Source: Phoronis australis
Lineage: Eukaryota; Phoronida; Phoronidae
Length of the DNA stretch: 64,000 nucleotides
Direction of reading: 5' to 3'
Assembly: GCA_002633005.1 (NCBI GenBank)
Contig: NMRA01000043.1
Location: 963,588 to 1,027,587 of the forward strand
Of the stretch, positions 1 through 13,300 are shown piece after piece (the first letter of the stretch is position 1; each line of letters starts with the position of its first letter). Made by a program: the position numbers and the translations under genes. The notes under the pieces are model-generated. The model was not told the origin of the DNA and did not search any database. It worked only from the letters and a program-made list of their open reading frames with translations.

Positions 1-1394
1 ATTGGGCGTCCTTGCCAGGGTATCCATATTAGTACTAGGGCGTCCAAATGGACCTACACTGCATAAAGGCCTGCTCCCACACATACAGTGTGTTTTTTAC
101 AAAAAATGCGTAGAGCAAGGCTTTTAAATCTAAGTTTACAAAAACAGCTCCCTTGTAGTGAGCTTTTTTCTGAAAAATGTGTGGATCAAGACTTATACGT
201 CTAGATTTATGAAAACAGCCAAATAGCTTACCAAACAGGTATTACAGATATTACAGATATTGGTTGAACGATGAGTGCAGTGTTTTTGGTAATCTCAAGT
301 CAAATTGCTGTTATAAAGTTAATCATATCATCTGAACTAGCTTTTATATTCTGTACAACGAGTCATTAAAGCTACAGTTACCAGCACAAGAAAAATGCAG
401 TTGATGTCTGGTTTATATTTTGGCAACAGGTGTCACTACTGCTCCATATTAAGATGCACATAGAAAAGCATGAAACAGGCGCAAACTTAAAGATTTTAGA
501 TGAGGGTATTCATCTGGCACATCATATTATTAAAATAATGACATTTATTTCACTATTGATGTTTTTTAAAAAGATGAAAAACATGAAACTACAGCTCTGA
601 AACACCAGTTTTGAGTTAACCAAAGTTGGTGTCCCTGTATAAAGTACTGAATTGCAGTTAGGTATAAGACCACTGAAAGCTGAGACACTCTGACAAACAC
701 TGCTAATGATTGACAGGTCTTCTAAATACTTTGAAAATAGTTTGAACATTGCAACATTTTATGTACATTGTAAATTTCTTTCTGAGTTGAAAGGGACAAC
801 TCTCTTGAACAATCCCCATCTTTCATTAACTGGGAGTCCTAGTGATCTTACAATGTGGGTGTCCAAACAGGAGAAATTCTGATTGATGGGCATCCAAATG
901 ATACATTGAGCCTCCTTGCCAGGGCGTCCAGATTAATGCTAGGGCATCCAAATGAACGTCCAGGACGTACCCTGCATGAAAGCCTGGAGGTATTAGTATG
1001 AACATTTCTGGGTGTATAGTGTAAATTTTTGCATAAAAGTTGTGTGCCAAGTCGGGACAGTTTTTGATTAACAGTAACTATTCACTTATTTTTAACACAG
1101 CAACAGGCGAGCGGAATTTCATTTGATGAATTTTCTGTTCAAAGATGAAGATTTATTATAAGCTTGGTTTGTGAGTTATGTAGGTGTTGCAAAACTGATA
1201 TTTGATAAAGTTTCCATAATGTGCAGCAAGGTAATCGGCCTTTGGGAAGAAAAATGACAATTTTGGCAATTATCTTTAAATGAAAAGTAATTTTACTTCA
1301 AGCTTGTCATATTTTACAGAGTCAAGGCAGTATATCTGAAGATTACAATTCTGTCAACTATTACTTGAAACTTGAATATTTTTATATTCTACAG
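1..1394. other. Sequence upstream of the first visible PGM2 exon; no gene seen
   Basis: I see no convincing coding exon here. The missing first PGM2 exon should end with a Trp-Asp-Lys-like motif just before the phase-0 joint at 1395, and no such codons followed by a donor were found. The stretch holds two diverged copies of one repeat (about 1-70 and 900-985, sharing CTTGCCAGGG and GGGC(G/A)TCCAAATG) and an imperfect duplication of about 80 bp at roughly 95-225. It is most likely intron 1 or upstream flank of PGM2. Confidence 0.5.
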
Positions 1395-4300
1395 AATGAA
1401 GGCAGTAGATCCGAACTGTCTCTACTTGCTGAAAAAAACGATGTTGATGAATTGCGGAGACGTCTGTGCTCCAGGCTTGAGTTTGGCACTGCTGGTAATT
1501 CACACATATTGTTTGCATTTCATCATTGGCTCTTTCTGTTGTTCGCTGTGGTTAATGTTCACAACACTTTCAGTTGTTGAAGTATTTGATTAAAGGATAA
1601 TGGAGCAACATACAGTAGTCGTGGATGAAATTTTGACAAAATTTACAAGGAAACCATACATAAATGTGCTGTCTTAATTGTTTAGAAACCAGTGGGAGTG
1701 TTCATTGATTTTTTATTACTTTTTTGAAAACTTAATTTGCATGTATTTGATGTTTAAGCTTAAATTTGATCATGCACAAAATGCTTGCTGCATTTTGTTT
1801 TTCTTTATAAATAGTTTTTATAATCGAAAGTTTGAGATTTTGCTACGACTGGTAACAAGAATATCATCTGATGGCTGATGAATGTCACCTCTCGTTATGA
1901 AATGGTGCTGGTGTCCTTGAACAATTAAAGTTAGGTAAACTATCAGTCTAGCAGAGAATGTCTATGTGAGCTTAAGAGCATTTAAAGCAGCAGCAGCAGA
2001 CATCTTCGAAAACATTATTTTGGTTCATGTTTTGGTTTTTAAATACAGTCGACTAGAATTTTAGTTACGCATCATAAAAGCACAGCCTGAATGAAGTTTG
2101 TTGATTGCTGCTATGAGGCGATTCGTTGCTGAGACCTTATTCCAGTTTGAAAGTCATGATTTCAACTAGGATGAAAAATATGGTTTGTTTAGGTTTGCGC
2201 GGACAAATGGCAGCTGGGTTTAGTCGAATGAATGACTTGGTGATAATCCAGACTTCGCAAGGTCTTGCTAAATACCTGCTCATGACACAGCCCAAAGTAA
2301 AGGATAGAGGTGTCATCATAGGGTATGATGCCAGACATAACAGCCAAAGGTGAGGCCTGTTGATTGGTGGATAATCTAGGTGGAAGTGAATGTGAGCTAG
2401 GTCATTGAGTATAGAGGCCTTCAATACAAATAAACGTATTATTATTATTATAGACTATGTACTGGCCACACAGATATCACATCGGAAATCTTAGTTGCAT
2501 TCTGTATCGGGCCAACATGTGTGCTTTTTGTGAACTTATTGAGAAAAATTTCTAGATGTTTGAAATATATATGTGCTCTACATTTTTTCAGTGTCAGAAT
2601 AAATATTAGCTATGTAATTAGTATAGTTAATTCCATTGAAGTTGCCCAAAATTTGTATATTTATGTACTTTTAAGACCATGGGGTCAAACTTGTATACAT
2701 GTACTTTTGGTGTTTATACGTACTTTTGGATAATATTTACATCTTTTACATCTTTTGTAAGGATTCTGGAAATTTCTGAGATCATATTGTAACAGCCAGT
2801 GGTGTGATTAGATAAGATCATGTGGTTTTTGATAGCCAATCCTTAAGTAAGTGCATTATTATATTTAAGGCAGAAGACAAAATTCAAAAAGAGTGTCTGA
2901 GTTAATGTTAGTCATTGGGCTTAGTATTATCAAGTCGCTGCTTGTTGAACAGTTCTGAGGTATTACTAAAGTGAATGTATGTTGAGCCGCATTTATTGGG
3001 TGAGGAGTCACTTGTGGCATTATTTGCCTCCAGTCCTGTTTTGGTTGCTGATGCCTTATTTATATGTCAAGTAACTTACTGTTTGTATCTTACAGGTTTG
3101 CCTGGCTAGCAGCAGCTGCTATGATATCATGTGACATACCTGTGTATTTGTTCTCCAGTATTTGTCCAACTCCATTTGTGGTGCGTACAATTTATGCATT
3201 TCACTCTGTTACAGCTCATCCTTGTGATTTATCTTACTGTGTCTACTGTCATGGTGTGAGTAAATGGGCCAGTTAAGTTAATCTTGGGCCTTAATAAACA
3301 ACATCAACTCTAAGTCAATGGGCCAGTTAAGTTAATCTTGGGCCTTAATAAACAACATCAACTCTAAGTCAATGGGCTAGTTAAGTTAATCTTGGGCCTT
3401 AATAAACAACATCAACTCTAAGTCAATGGGCCAGTTAAGTTAATCTTGGGCCTTGATAAACAACATCAACTCTAAGTCAATGGGCCAGTTAAGTTAATCT
3501 TGGGCCTTAATAAACAACATCAACTCTAAGTCAAATATCGAAAAAACTATGCTTTGCCAAACATTAAAAGTATATATTTTCTGAAAGGAGAAAGTTTTAG
3601 GATTCTATGTGTCTTTATTATTGTCAGGTGGTCACATTTTTTAAGTCACGTTTTCATGTACAAGAAAGGTACGTTCATAGCAAAACATGAAATCAATAAG
3701 ACTGCTATTTTTTTCCAAAAATGCCTTGCGTTTTGCAAGATAATTTGGCATAAAACCTGAACTAAATAAATAGCCAAAAATTCCTAACAGCATTTGTGAT
3801 ATGTAACGTAAAGTTTTCATTTAAAAAGTTTTAGTAAAATCGGCTGGGAGGTTATTGGAGGGATATTTTGCTGTGAATGTACCTGTCTTCCACGTGAAAT
3901 TTTGACTTAAAATGTGGTCAAGTGACAGTAATAAAGACAGTAATAAGAAGCATATTTTTAGAATCTTCGATGTTTCTCCTTTCAGAAAATATAACTTTTA
4001 AATGTTGACAAAGCATTATGATAGTTTTTTCGATATTTGACTTAGAGTTTCGGTCGTTTATTAAGGTCCTAGATAACCTTAATGAGAGTGAAGTTGTTTG
4101 TACTGTAATGAAACCACTTGTATGGTAGGATAGACTGAAACTTGTTCTTTTTAGTTTAATTTTCTTTGGCTTCTGATTTTTTGCCTAGTTTATTAATTGA
4201 AAAAGATTGAAACGTACAATCCAGCAAAGCATGCCGTTTTGTGCATTATTGCAATATCAATTTATGACCTGTTGTGTTCTTTTTAATGTTTTGGCTAGTT

Positions 4301-7300
4301 TTCTGTATGCTTACATTGCTGAATAAATTGTTTCATGCAAATATATGGCACGCAGTAGGGCTNCAGGTGGTCACATTTTTTAAGTCACATTTTCATGTAA
4401 AGAAAGGTACGTTCATAGCAAAACACGAATAAGACTATTTTTTTCCAAAAATGCCTTGCATTTTGCAAGATAATTTGGCATAAAACCTGAACTAAATAAA
4501 TAGCCAAAAATTCCTAATAGCATTTCTGATATGCAATGTAAAGTTTTCATTTAAAAAGTTTTAGTAAAATCGGCTGGGAGGTTATTGGAGGGATATTTTG
4601 CTGTGAATGTACCTTTCTTCCACGTGAAATTTTGACTTAAAATGTGGTCAAGTGACAGTAATAAAGACAGTAATAAGAAGCATATTTTTAGAATCTTCGA
4701 TGTTTCTCCTTTCAGAAAAAATAACTTTTAAATGTTGACAAAGCATTATGATAGTTTTTTCGATATTTGACTTAGAGTTTCGGTCGTTTATTAAGGTCCT
4801 AGATAACCTTAATGAGAGTGAAGTTGTTTGTACTGTAATGAAACCACTTGTATGGTAGGATAGACTGAAACTTGTTCTTTTTAGTTTAATTTTCTTTGGC
4901 TTCTGATTTTTTGCCTAGTTTATTAATTGAAAAAGATTGAAACGTACAATCCAGCAAAGCATGCCGTTTTGTGCATTATTGCAATATCAATTTATGACCT
5001 GTTGTGTTCTTTTTAATGTTTTGGCTAGTTTTCTGTATGCTTACATTGCTGAATAAATTGTTTCATGCAAATATATGGCACGCAGTAGGGCTGTAAAGCG
5101 GAATTTTTATCAATTTCTCAGCAAACATGAAAATTATATGTTGTTGATAGCGTAGTTTGTATTATGTAACTGTCATAAAATACCTCTTGGTGAATTTTTG
5201 ATTGTGTCATGTTTTTCCCCGTGTGTGGGTGGGTGCAGGTGGTTACCAACCGGTGCTAATAGCTTTCGGTGCGACGATAAACTGAAGACTGGTTCGATGT
5301 AATCCTTTTATTAATCTCGACCGTATGTTCACAAGCCTACTCAAACAAAATGTCCAACGTAATGTCTGTTCTATGCTCCAGCCAGTGCTGCGAAGCCTTG
5401 ACTTGTGATGAACTTCTGAGACACTTCCAGCAACTGTTACACTTGCTGATTCAAATAAGCTGCTGTCTTTATAGATGGCTCTCTATTGACTGTCGCTGTA
5501 ACTGCTGGTTCTCTTCACTGCAACTCAACTGTCATTCTCTCAACTGTTCAACTGTTAACTGCTTCTCTTTACTTCTGACTAGTACAAACTTGTGCTTGAC
5601 AGACTAATGCATTGTTCTAGAACTTTTCACCAGTTCAAGCACATTCCAGAACTTTCCGGAATCTACCCAATCATTCTACAAACATATGCTAATCTCTAGA
5701 ATATTCCAAACTGCATTAATCACTGTCATGCTAGAGTCTTCTAGAAAATTCCACACTATACAGTAGTAAACAAATTACATCATCACTGTACTAAACTCAG
5801 TCTTCTAGAAAGTTCCATACTATTCTGTAGTAAACAGATTACATCATCATTGTACATAAGTCAGGGGTCATGTCAATCAAACAGAACAACAAAACAAAAC
5901 AATGGAACTAAAAACAGTGTCAGTCTATATTCTGACAGATTGTTTATAACTTTGCAATCTGCCTTTGAAAAAGGGAAAAGTGACAATTCTGGCCACCATT
6001 TTGTGTGAAAAATTAACTGAAGTATTACTGTCCCTGAATTGAAGTTTCTTAGAATTTTTTTGTCGTATGTTACAATATTTTGTCATTTCCAGGCATTTGG
6101 TGTTCTAGAGTATAACTGTGTCTGTGGTATCATGGTGACGGCCTCTCATAATCCAAAGGAGGACAATGGTTACAAGGTAGGAACACTTGGCAAATGTTGG
6201 GTGTGGGTGAAACCAGTCAAAACAAAGTGGTAGAGTATACTTTGGGTGAACCCAGTCAAAAAAGTGGTTGGGTATACTGTGGGTGAAACCAGCCATTAAA
6301 AAGTGTTTGGGTATACTGAATGTGATACCAGTCATTACAAAGTGGTTGAGTATACTGTGGGTGATATCAGTCAATACAAAGTGGTTGGGTATACTGTGGG
6401 TGAAACCAATTATTACAAAGTGGTTGGGTATACTGTGGGTGTAACCATTCATTACAAATTGGTTGGGTATGCTGTGGGTGATACCAGTCAATACAAAGTG
6501 GTTGGGTATACTTTGGGTGAAGCCAATCAATACAGATTGGTTGGGTATACTGTGGATGAAACCAGTCAATACAGATTGGTTGGGTATGCTTTGGGTGATA
6601 CCAGTCAATAAAAAATGGTTGGGTATGATATGAATGAATTACTCTTCCGTTCCTTAACCTTACTTGATATTTTGAATTGTTTTATTCAAATTAAAAAACT
6701 TGTGATCATGCTAATTTTTTAATGAATGGAAGCAATATCTTGACCAATTTTGCAAACACCATAGTAGTTAAATGTGTTTAGGTACATATCTTTAACATCT
6801 GTTTTCTCTTAACCTATTAGTATTGTTATCAGTACACAATTTGTTTTCCTTCGCCTTCTTCACTTTTTGTTTCTTTTTTGCTTAGTTATAAACTTGTTAA
6901 TTTCAAACATTGTATTGTTTTTGTTGTTTTTGTTCTTTCTTTAATGTCTGTTATTAGAATATCATATAGCATAATGTCTGTTATTAGAGTATCATATAGC
7001 ACAATGTCTGTTATTAGAGTATCATATAGCACAATGTCTGTTATTAGAGTATCATATAGCACAATGTCTGTTATTAGGGTATCATATAGCACAATGTCTG
7101 TTATTAGAGTATCATATAGCATAATGTCTGTTATTAGAGTATCATAAAGCACAATGTCTGTTATTAGAGATCATATAGCATAATTTCTTTGTATTATGTG
7201 TAAACTGATATAATGATCTGCCTTCTGAGTTATCTGTATTATTTTATATGATTCTGTTGCTTGAAGTAAAATATATTTTTGAATGGAACACAGTGAGTTG

Positions 7301-10300
7301 GCCAGTGTAGATGAGAAGTTAGTATCACAAGGAATGAATGTATTGGCATGTTAGTCAACGACTGGTTTACTAACTTACAATGCAATTACTGCTGGCTAAG
7401 AGCATTTAAATTTGCCTGAAAATTAAGGAAAAATAAACATCACGTTTGTTTTTCCTGTCTAGTAATTCTTCCCATATTATCATGTGAATGCCTTGGAGTC
7501 ATCTTTCTAACACCCAGCTTCTGAGTTCAATTTTAATAGAAAACGAATGATTCCTAGCTAAAAATTGGTTTAAACTAATTGTTTGTTAGTGACTTGTATT
7601 ATTTTTCCATGGAAAGTTAAAATGGAACAAATAAAATCCGTAGAAGCCTGTGGTATTCTTTTTCTGAGTATATGGTAAAATCTTTGCTATTTAGGACACA
7701 AGTGAAATTTTGTTTTATCATTTTTTTGTATGAAGCAAGAGTAGTACCAAATTGAATGCTTTTCCATGTTCAAATCTTGTACCATTGCTACCCTCAGACA
7801 CAGTTTGGAAAACTGGCCATTCAGGATAGTGTTAGTGATAGTGCTAGCGAAAAAAGTTGCCATTTTGGCATTAGTTTTGTCCAAAATTGGTGAGACTTTA
7901 TCATATGTGTGTATGTATTGCTATAGAGGACCATTTTTGAATGCAAATATGCCAGAGTTCTTTTTGCCTGGTATAGGTGCGATGAGGACTGTTTCTAGCA
8001 AAATATCTAACTTCATGATGGCATTTGGTTATTTGTCAGTGGAACTACACTTTTTTAATCCATTGGCCACAAATGTTGCCTGTTGAATACATATTTTATG
8101 TAAGCTTTCTATTCTTTATTTCAGGTGTATTGGGATAACGGAGCACAGGTAAGCTGTATCCCAATGCTTTATTTCAGGTATTTTGAGATATTTGTGCATG
8201 GCTACTTGTACTTCATATCATTATAAAAATAAATGTAGGGTTTGCGAACATTTTTAAGTCTGGTCTGCACACCACCTATTGGCTACATCACATCTTAAAG
8301 ATAAAGATATTGATTAATTTCAGTAAACATATCTACTAAAAGTTGTTGATGAAAATTCTTCTATCTTACAATGGATGACAGCATTATTTAATACGAATAG
8401 TTGATCAGTTTTGTTCTCGTAATTTCTAATCTCTGATCACCTTTCTGTCTTATGTGCTATGTGTAAACCTCTATATAGTGTGTGAATGAACTAACAGCAG
8501 TTAATTGTAGATTATCCCGCCCCATGATAAGAGTATTGCTTCGTCTATCATGGAAAATCTTGAACCTTGGCGGTTTGCTTGGAAGACGGATGCTGTAGAC
8601 AGTTCTCTGCTTGTCAAAGATCCCATGGAAAAAGTGCGGCAGAAATATTATGGAAGCCTTGCGCCTTTGTGCCATTACAGGTGTGCAAATGCTTCCTCGT
8701 AGATAAGAAGCGTTCCCTCATAGATGAGCTGGTGCAAAGTTGTAGCCTCAGGTGAACAGGCTACGGGGAAGCAAAAACTTGTATTAGAATAACGCAAAGT
8801 TACCACTTAATACTTTTCACTTTTGTTCCTTTGTGAACCTCTGTATCTAAAACTTGGCTTTTTAGCTGATTTCTTTCACTTTGTTTATGTGAGTTGCCGC
8901 TAATTTTGGAGGTCATTTCCTGAATATGGCCTCTGTGTCCAGTTTGAGTGGAAATTACAAAATACTTTACTCTTGTTCCATTTTCAAAAACAAAGGCCAG
9001 GTTTTTAAATTTATTACATCAAAAAGAAATGTTGAAAATAATGCTAGATGTCTTGCAAAGTAAGTTGATTGATTATTTCCAGGAACCTCAACTCTGAAAC
9101 GACTCTGAAGATTACCTATTCAGCTATGCACGGTGTTGGCTATGAGTTTGCTAAAGAATCATTGGCCAAGTTTGGTTTCCGACCTCCAATCCCAGTCAAT
9201 GAACAAGTAAGTAAGCCGACTTTGACTTGTAGTAGTGTGCCCATGTTCTAATTCAAACATGAGTTCAAATCTCTCAAGGCTTTGTTGTTAAACCCTTTAG
9301 TTAGATCTAGCTCCTAAGGGTTTTAACATTGTACATGTCCTGCGGTCTTCTTCATGCTGTGTCACTTTTGAAAAGTGTAGTTGCGCATTTATCGAATCTA
9401 CTTCTGATGAGTTAAGTGGCAACAAATGTTTTTCATGAAGCTCAATGGCAGGTATAAGTTTATCCTAATTGTCCTAGTCATGCTGGTATTGTGACTTTTT
9501 CGTCCTGGAAAATTTATTGACTGTTTACATGAATGAAAATGAAAGTTGAACATCTAACAGCCAAGCGCCTTACAGAATCTAAGCCGACTTGAAAATAAAC
9601 CAGCATAATTTAGGGCTTGGAATTTTCCGCGGAAACGCGGATTTCCGCTTTTTTCAAATGTTCTTTCCGCGTATTTTATAATATTTCCGCGTAAAAAAAA
9701 TCGAATTTGATTTAAAATTTCCGCGGCAAATTCCTTTCTTACCGCGGAGTTGCAGACGACGTTCACCTCGAAAAGCGGAAGTTGCTCTTTATGTTTCGGA
9801 GGAACGTAAATTGTCAACATTGTCGGGGCATCTGGGATAGCATGGTGGGATTTTCAATGGCGTCTCGTGTTACTGTAAACCGCGGCGACAAATACTACGG
9901 CTCTGCAGCCAAAAGTGTGTGGATTGGGAGTCGACGGGCGACCTAAAAGGACGCAGACGCAGGCTACTGATGGTGGTAACGTTTTTTTTTTGTGTATTTT
10001 TTTAGTCCTCGGGGTTCACACCGACAATTTCAAGGCTGGGTAGTGCGCATGATTTGGACCGAAAAAGTTTCCGCGTTTTTTGCCATTGGTCATTCCAAGC
10101 CCAGATAATTATACTTCAAGATGTAAAGATATTTCGTTAACTTGCATTAAGAATTTTGAATTGTTGCTTGCCAGTAGCAGATCACATTTCATAGAGCTGT
10201 GGGCATTATGTTTGGCTGAAATTTTGTGTGAAAAAAATCTACTAAATAAATACAACGTTTATAAAATTTAAAGATTTTGATTTTCAGTGTTTTTTTTGCT

Positions 10301-13300
10301 TGAAAATGCAAAATCTAATACCATATTCACCCTAACAAGCGCCCATGCCCCTATAAGCGCTCATGCCCCTATAAGTGCCCAATGCCCCTATAAGCGCCCC
10401 CCACGTGTTTTCAGACTTTGCTAAAATGAGCGCCCAGTCCCTGAACGTGTACATGCGAAAAATGTCTTATCTACAGATCTAAAATTCTACAGTAACGTCT
10501 TCAGTTTATCAATAAGATCTGACAGTCCTGAAGAAAGTCATTGAGCACGGAATTTGTAAACCACGAGCCTTGTCGTTATGTCTGTATTTAGCTGTGACTA
10601 TACACTTCAAACTTCCACCATGCTTCAAAAAGAACCAAAAGTTTTGCTGATCTTGTGAGGAATGTGTCCCATTATGGCCTGGCCTTTCAGAACAGATGCA
10701 GCGTACTTGTCAAAGGGATTGTATTGTATCTTTCCCGTACAGATCTTCTCTCTCAACAGGAATCCAAATTTCTTTGTACCCGCCGCGAATTCTGTGAATC
10801 GAAGACTAATAAAAAATTGACTTTTGTTAAAAGCATGTGGCCAGGAAGCACACGCTACAAACATGTACCTGTTATCGAAGACATTAGTCTTTGGGAACTA
10901 TCCATTCATGAAACGGGTAGCATAGCATCTGCAAGAAATAAATATTGGCACTAATTTCCGAAAGTTTCTAATACCGTAAAAAATGTTCGCGTTATTTTAA
11001 GAGGAATTATTTAATTAATCATAATTGGTGTTTTTAAAGTCAAAATAACCCACTGTTAGTGAACACTTCCGCACCCTTACACCTCCGAATCTCGCAAAAA
11101 ATAACTGTTAGACTGTCACGCATCCAGTCACCCGGCGAGTCACCGAGACAATTCTCCAACGTTTTTTAGCAGATGAGGTCAACAAGTGCTAAATAAAACA
11201 CGTTCTGCTTTAAGTTACTGCTTGTGTCGATTTCTTTAGTTACAATACTCATCTAGATCGTTACATTGCGTTTATTCTGTTCAATAAATTCTGATGACAC
11301 GCACGCGCGGTCACTCGCACAATACGCAGACGAACTTCAAAACAAACGTCACGTGACAACAGGTGTTCGTCCAGATTTTTTCGTGTTGCAGGGTACGATT
11401 TAGCGCATATTTGGACTTGATATGTAGTTAATCCCAACTCCACAGGAACTTAAAAATTTTAGGGACGCTATTTTGAAAACTTAAGGAGGACTTCAGGTAA
11501 TTTGTTGGGTTAAAACTGTATTTTCATTCAAGAATTCAAGTTGCTCTATCGACGATCGTGAGGCAGCAACGCATCAATTGGCGAGTTTTCACCCTGGGAT
11601 TTCAACACACTTTTCTGAAAAACGATCATAATCTAACAACGAAGCTTGATAGCAATTGCACCACAAGTCTGTCATAGGTTACAGATACATCACAGAGCAT
11701 AAATGTGAGGAATCCTAGCTTAAGATTTCACCCAGTCGGAGACCGAGTTTCAACCGGCTTAGGCTATAATAAGCGCCCCCCTCCTGAAACGAATTTTTCC
11801 AAGCGCCTAGGGTGAATACGGTATCTGTTTTTCCTTGTTTGCGGAGGAATGTTGTTTACCATTACAATAAGTCAGTCGGCCAATCGAAGTTGCTGAAGTC
11901 ATTTTAAAAACATTCATTCTGCATATTTTCCTGCAAGTTTTCATCCTAATTTTCATCAGTTTTAAATCATAGCAAGCAAAATACCATTGGGACTATTTGC
12001 GTAATATTTAAATTCTTCTTAGAATTACATGTGACGGGAAGTATTGTTGTTCATTTTTTATTTTGTATTGTGACCAGTAATAGCAGTATAAAATGACGGA
12101 ACATTGGCAACAATAACTACCTTTCTCACTGATACTTGATGTCTCTTTATTTCTGTCTGTTCCTTCGTCATCTTGCTTCGTACTTGCAATTACTTTTAAA
12201 ATATGTGCAAATTCACCAATCTTAAAACAATGCTGGATGTATGCAATTTTGGTTCCTTGGTCGCATTTTCGAATCATACTTTGTGTATTAGTTTGTAAAT
12301 TTTACATTTAAAAAAAAACTCAAAGTTTTTGTTTCTAATTTTTGTTTTCCAGGTTGTACCAGACCCAGAGTTTCCCACTGTCAAGTTTCCTAACCCTGAA
12401 GAAGGGAAAAGTGCTTTGGTAGGATGTTCATTACCCATAGTTTACTGATCTCTCATTTACAAGTGAAATTGAGATTTGTTATGAAATGTGTGCACAATTA
12501 ACCAGACTTATATCTGTCAAAATACTGAATGTTTCTTGTTTGTGGGAATTTTTACCTTGTAAGTGTTGGAGCAATATCTTTAATAATAGGAAGCTTTAAA
12601 TTTGATCACATTTTATACTAAGGTATGTGAGAAGCAAGCTTTAGATTTTGTTCATGTTTTCTACCAATGTGTAAGGGAGGCATCCCCAGGTTCAATGATT
12701 TTGATGACCTTGGCGATTTTTCAAAGTCATTTGTGAGACAACAAATTTCTGACATGTTGTTAACACAATATCTTAAGGTGACACTTAAATTTGATGACCT
12801 TGACCTAATTTTCAAGGTCAGTCAGAAATTTATGATTTCGGCACTTATTATTGCGGCATTTCATGAACTTTTAGATCTTATTCATGTTTTCTTCTAAGGT
12901 GTACATGTTTAATCTCAACGTGCTAGTCAAATTAGGTGACCTTGATACCATTTCCAAGGTCAGTGGAATCAAGATCTCTGGGAGATGTTGGAGCTGCATC
13001 ATGTCATGTACTCTAAAGCCAAATTTGTATATTGATCAATTTCAAATAAACTTAAAATCAACTGTTACAATATTCGTCTGGCTTATTTTTCAAAAAGTCA
13101 TCACTACTTAATTATAGCCTTGTTAATTTGTATTTCTCGAGGCAGCGGGGAGAAGTTTAAGACTATGTGACAAATGCTTGTTTGTTTCACACTTGTGTCA
13201 TCAATGGAAAAATTATTAGATTGCTTTTGTTCTTTGTTTGAAGCTTAGCAGCTTTGTCACCTAGAATTTAATGTGCTCTTGACTAAATTTCTAAGAACTC

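Noticed and set aside
6105-6611. Long open frames on both strands (102 and 167 codons)
   Set aside because: They are produced by a 39-bp tandem repeat whose period is a multiple of three, and they run across a PGM2 splice donor.
7766-8086. 106-codon plus-strand frame
   Set aside because: It lies in a PGM2 intron immediately before the acceptor at 8124. No family resemblance, and it carries repeat-like words.
10655-10954. 99-codon frame inside the 10319-11823 element
   Set aside because: No transposase motif was recognised, and an antisense frame of similar length exists.
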